The notes under the pieces: model-generated
Databases searched by the model: none
What the model was told of the DNA's origin: nothing
Seen by the model: only the letters and a program-made list of their open reading frames with translations
DNA from: Tolypothrix bouteillei VB521301
GTDB taxonomy: Bacteria > Cyanobacteriota > Cyanobacteriia > Cyanobacteriales > Nostocaceae
DNA length: 64,000 nt
Reading direction: 5' to 3'
Assembly (NCBI RefSeq): GCF_000760695.4
Contig: NZ_JHEG04000001.1
Span: 306,314 to 370,313, forward strand
Position numbers and translations under genes: made by a program
Shown: positions 61,373-64,000 of the stretch, in pieces
How the letters are laid out: each line of letters begins with the position of its first letter
How positions within the stretch are numbered: the first letter of the stretch is position 1

Positions 61373-61430
61373 ATTGTGGAACGGGCGAGACGCTTGTAAA
61401 CCAGAACGAGCGTCCCGCTCGTCCCACAAT
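61373..61430. terminator. REP-like palindrome between coq4 and the molybdenum hydroxylase gene
   Basis: ATTGTGG...ACGGGCGAGACGCT pairs imperfectly with AGCGTCCCGCTCGT...CCCACAAT around a 14-base loop. It spans the whole gap between two convergent genes and ends at the stop codon of the minus-strand one; likely a bidirectional terminator made from a dispersed repeat. Confidence 0.6.
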
Positions 61431-63544
61431 TATAAGAGCTTATCTGGTGTAATAGGTAAATGGCGGATGCGCTTACCCGTAGCATGGTAAACTGCATTAC
61501 CAATCGCCGCTGAAACACCAGTAATTCCTATTTCACCGACACCTCTTACACCCGCCGGATTAAAGTTGAGATCGGGTTCCCCAACAAAAGCAACCTCAAT
61601 GCGAGGAATATCTGCGTGTGCGGGAAAATGATAGGTAGCAAGGTCGTAAACCACTGGATAACCGATATTTGGGTCAAAGTGGCACTCTTCCATCAATGCT
61701 TGCCCAAGCCCCATAATAACACCGCCCCGTACTTGAGAAGCTGCCGTCTTAGCGTTGATAACGCGTCCGATATTCATTACGGATACCCAACGCGTCACTT
61801 GTAGGCGTCCAATTTCTTCATCTATACTGACTTCACAAAAATGCGCCCCCCACGATTGAAATGCCCATTTCTTTCCTTCAGCTCCGGGCGCTGACGATGC
61901 TGTTGCTTCAACAGCAGCTCGTCCGGACTGGCGGAGGCTGGAAAATACTTCCTCAGCAGTCTTGGCTTTGGCAGATTTTAGAACCTCCTGACAGGCTGAC
62001 ATGACTGCTGGAAGGAGAGATGCTGTCATCATGGAACCACCTGCCAAACCGCCATCTGGTAGCAATGAGTCACCCAGATCTACCCGTACCTTTTCTACAG
62101 GTATCCCCAAAACTTCTGCGGCTGTAGAGGCAACAACCGTATACGCACCAGTACCCATATCGTTTGCAGCAGTTAAAATATGTGCTGTACCATCCGGTAG
62201 TAACCGTACTTTCGCGGATGCCGCACCCCTACCACCAGGGAAAGTTGACCCTGCCATTCCCCAACCTATAAGCTTACCGTTGCGTGTCAGCGATCGCACT
62301 TGAAATGGTCTGTCTTTCCAACCAAATTGTTCTGCACCAAAGCGCAAACATTCAGAGAATGCTTTTGCTGAAAATGGCAGCCCTTTACGCTGGTGTTCTT
62401 TAGTTTCATTTTTCAAACGCAGTTCCACAGGGTCCATCTTGAGCTTCCACGCCAGTTCGTCCATTGCTGACTCTAATGCCCAAAGACCCGGATTTTCTCC
62501 TGGTGCTCGCATGAATGTTGGCGTCCCGGTGTTTATCACCGCCAGTTCTTGCTTCAAGCGCAAATTCGGCGCAGCATACATGACTGGAGTAATTCCCGTA
62601 CAGGGCTCTGTAAAAACATCTACTAGGGATGTACAAGATTTGACATCATGTTCGACAGACATGAGGTTACCATCCGCAGTGGCTGCCAAGCGGATAGTTT
62701 GCTCTGTTTCAGAACGGTGCCCTGCATTTGCGGTCATCTGCGCTCGTGTCAGAACAACTTTGACGGGGCGTTGGAGTTGGCGAGCAACTGCAGCACAGAG
62801 AATACCGTGGGGCCAAGGGAAGGCTTTAGAACCAAAAGCCCCTCCAATAAAAGGAGTAACAATACGCACTCGTTCTTTTGGGAGCCCAAAAAGTTCTGCA
62901 TAAGTACGCTGGGTACCCATCACCCACTGGGAGGGTTCGTAAATTGTCAGAGAGTCAGAACCTTGCCACTGAGCAATAGTCGCATGGGGTTCCATGGGCG
63001 CGTGCAATTCAGTGGAAGTTTTGTAGGTAACTTCCATCTTTGCTGTTGCACTTGCCATCCCTGTGGTAAAGTCTCCCTTCTGGAACTTCATCCCCTCACC
63101 AAACATGGATGGAGCTTCTTTAAAAGTAGCCTTTGCAGGATCTATAAGGGGTTTTTCAGTTGCGTATTCAACCTTTACCAACCGTGCTGCATGACGCGCT
63201 CGTTCAAAAGTATCTGCTACCACCAAGCCAACGATCTGTCCTGCGTAATAAACCTTATCATCAGATAACGGTAGACGAGCCTCGTAAATTTTCGAGGTCA
63301 TGAAATTATTGGTTGGCTTAAATATCTTGGGTGGGTTTTTATGGGTAAATACAGCGATAACACCTGATGCTTTTTCTGCTGTACTGGTATCTATACTTTT
63401 AATTTGTCCGTTAGCAATGCTGGCTGTGACAAGGTAACCGTGAACAAGATTGGGAATTTGATGCTCGGCTGCGTAAGTCGCCGTACCCGTTACCTTTGCA
63501 CGTCCATCCTTGCGGCTGACCGCAGATCCATTAACTTTGTTCAT
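61430..63544 (-). CDS. Xanthine dehydrogenase/aldehyde oxidase family, molybdopterin subunit
   Basis: A 704-residue large subunit of a three-subunit molybdenum hydroxylase (PaoC/YagR-like aldehyde oxidoreductase branch). N-terminal hammerhead domain: RAKVTGTATYAAEHQIPNLV. Mo-cofactor regions: FIGGAFGSKAFPWPHGILCA, NTGTPTFMRAPGENPGLWAL, GSTFPGGRGAASAKVRLLPD and NDMGTGAYTVVASTAAEVLG. Near the C-terminus RGVGEIGITGVSAAIGNAVY carries the catalytic Glu of GVGE. All are intact, so it should oxidise aldehydes or heterocycles with water as oxygen source. It overlaps the FAD-subunit gene by four bases (ATGA), as in pao operons; the 2Fe-2S subunit should lie beyond the window. Confidence 0.92.
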   Translation of the reverse strand: MNKVNGSAVSRKDGRAKVTGTATYAAEHQIPNLVHGYLVTASIANGQIKSIDTSTAEKASGVIAVFTHKNPPKIFKPTNNFMTSKIYEARLPLSDDKVYYAGQIVGLVVADTFERARHAARLVKVEYATEKPLIDPAKATFKEAPSMFGEGMKFQKGDFTTGMASATAKMEVTYKTSTELHAPMEPHATIAQWQGSDSLTIYEPSQWVMGTQRTYAELFGLPKERVRIVTPFIGGAFGSKAFPWPHGILCAAVARQLQRPVKVVLTRAQMTANAGHRSETEQTIRLAATADGNLMSVEHDVKSCTSLVDVFTEPCTGITPVMYAAPNLRLKQELAVINTGTPTFMRAPGENPGLWALESAMDELAWKLKMDPVELRLKNETKEHQRKGLPFSAKAFSECLRFGAEQFGWKDRPFQVRSLTRNGKLIGWGMAGSTFPGGRGAASAKVRLLPDGTAHILTAANDMGTGAYTVVASTAAEVLGIPVEKVRVDLGDSLLPDGGLAGGSMMTASLLPAVMSACQEVLKSAKAKTAEEVFSSLRQSGRAAVEATASSAPGAEGKKWAFQSWGAHFCEVSIDEEIGRLQVTRWVSVMNIGRVINAKTAASQVRGGVIMGLGQALMEECHFDPNIGYPVVYDLATYHFPAHADIPRIEVAFVGEPDLNFNPAGVRGVGEIGITGVSAAIGNAVYHATGKRIRHLPITPDKLL

Positions 63545-64000
63545 ATCACCCCTCCTCCTTTAGCTGAAATTGTCAGTGCACGGCGAATGGCTCGTTTTGC
63601 CATATCAACTTTGAAACTATTGTGAGTTAGGGGTTTTGCTTCCCGAAGTGCAATGTCTGCTGCTTGTTCAAATATTGTCACGTCGGCACTCTTGCCAATT
63701 AAAAATTTTTCTGCTTCCGTCGATCGCCAGGGTTTGTGGGCTACACCACCCATTGCTAGGCGAGCATCTTTGATTTTCTCTCCTGAAAGGTTAACAGCAG
63801 CAGCGACTGATATTAATGCAAAGGCATAGGAAGTGCGATCGCGTAATTTCAAGTAAACTCCGGACTTAGCCAAGGAAATTGGCGGTAGGATAACAGCAGT
63901 AATCAACTCACCTGGTTCTAAATTTGTGTCTCGCTGGGGAGTATTTCCTGGCAATCTGTGAAAATCTACCATCGGTATTTGCCGCTTACCTTTGGAACTT
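63541..64000 (-). CDS. Molybdenum hydroxylase FAD-binding subunit, C-terminal part (cut by window edge)
   Basis: The frame is open from the window edge and ends at 63541. The visible 152 residues are the end of the FAD-binding middle subunit and its CO-dehydrogenase-flavoprotein C-terminal domain: SSKGKRQIPMVDFHRLPG, LEPGELITAVILPPISLAKS, YLKLRDRTSYAFALISVAAA, ARLAMGGVAHKPWRSTEAEK and LTISAKGGGVI. The ATG at 63972 is internal: the preceding in-frame residues match the family. It overlaps the next gene by four bases. The FAD-binding motifs are outside the window. Confidence 0.9.
   Translation of the reverse strand, partial: SSKGKRQIPMVDFHRLPGNTPQRDTNLEPGELITAVILPPISLAKSGVYLKLRDRTSYAFALISVAAAVNLSGEKIKDARLAMGGVAHKPWRSTEAEKFLIGKSADVTIFEQAADIALREAKPLTHNSFKVDMAKRAIRRALTISAKGGGVI

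Noticed and set aside
62648..63268. 206-codon plus-strand frame opposite the molybdenum hydroxylase
   Set aside because: Antisense shadow of a conserved gene; Cys/Phe/His-rich and without any domain.

Overview
The window is a chromosomal segment from a cyanobacterium, most likely a filamentous Nostocales-type lineage. Evidence: the HIP1 octamer GCGATCGC recurs throughout, heptameric tandem repeats (STRR type) sit between and inside genes, and there are a SigC-like group 2 sigma factor, a CrtH carotene isomerase, a DUF1517 protein, a ThiD2-ThiE fusion, and large multi-PAS hybrid kinases. No rRNA, tRNA or CRISPR array was seen.

Layout. 0-1 kb is eroded mobile DNA: a truncated Rpn-family nuclease and an IS630-type remnant. 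1-4 kb holds a methyltransferase, an FAD monooxygenase and a HicBA toxin-antitoxin pair. 4-9.6 kb holds priA, sigC and a GNAT acetyltransferase. 9.7-19.9 kb holds a TonB-dependent receptor, a five-PAS hybrid kinase, ArsR and PadR regulators and a 2OG-oxygenase-like protein. 20-30 kb holds pbpC, a TPR protein, a Uma2 nuclease and a giant alpha-2-macroglobulin lipoprotein. 30-31.9 kb is an IS200/IS605 element inserted in a vanadium haloperoxidase remnant; its tnpA is broken by a palindrome and its tnpB looks intact. 32-41.4 kb is a signalling cluster on the minus strand: hybrid kinase, REC-GAF-GGDEF diguanylate cyclase, MASE1 hybrid kinase. 41.5-54 kb holds an aldo/keto reductase, a GHL10 hydrolase, purT, a Ser/Thr kinase-FGE fusion, a DUF1517 protein, a candidate structured ncRNA, a glycosyltransferase, thiS-thiE and a beta-helix protein. 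54-64 kb holds small exported and membrane proteins, upp, crtH, an unknown lipoprotein operon, a Coq4 homologue and the two larger subunits of a molybdenum hydroxylase, the second cut by the window edge.

Themes. Three hybrid kinases share an almost identical kinase-receiver core and an unnamed C-terminal tail, next to a c-di-GMP synthase. pbpC and alpha-2-macroglobulin lie within 2 kb, echoing the pbpC-yfhM linkage of Gram-negative bacteria. Intergenic repeats have invaded coding sequence in frame (priA, first hybrid kinase) and broken one transposase. The most promising undescribed item is a roughly 280-nt plus-strand transcription unit at 48.49-48.77 kb. It has a sigma-70-like promoter, a rod-like fold pairing its ends and an intrinsic terminator, but no ORF; it is a 6S-RNA-like candidate. 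All assignments come from reading sequence and motifs; no database search was run.
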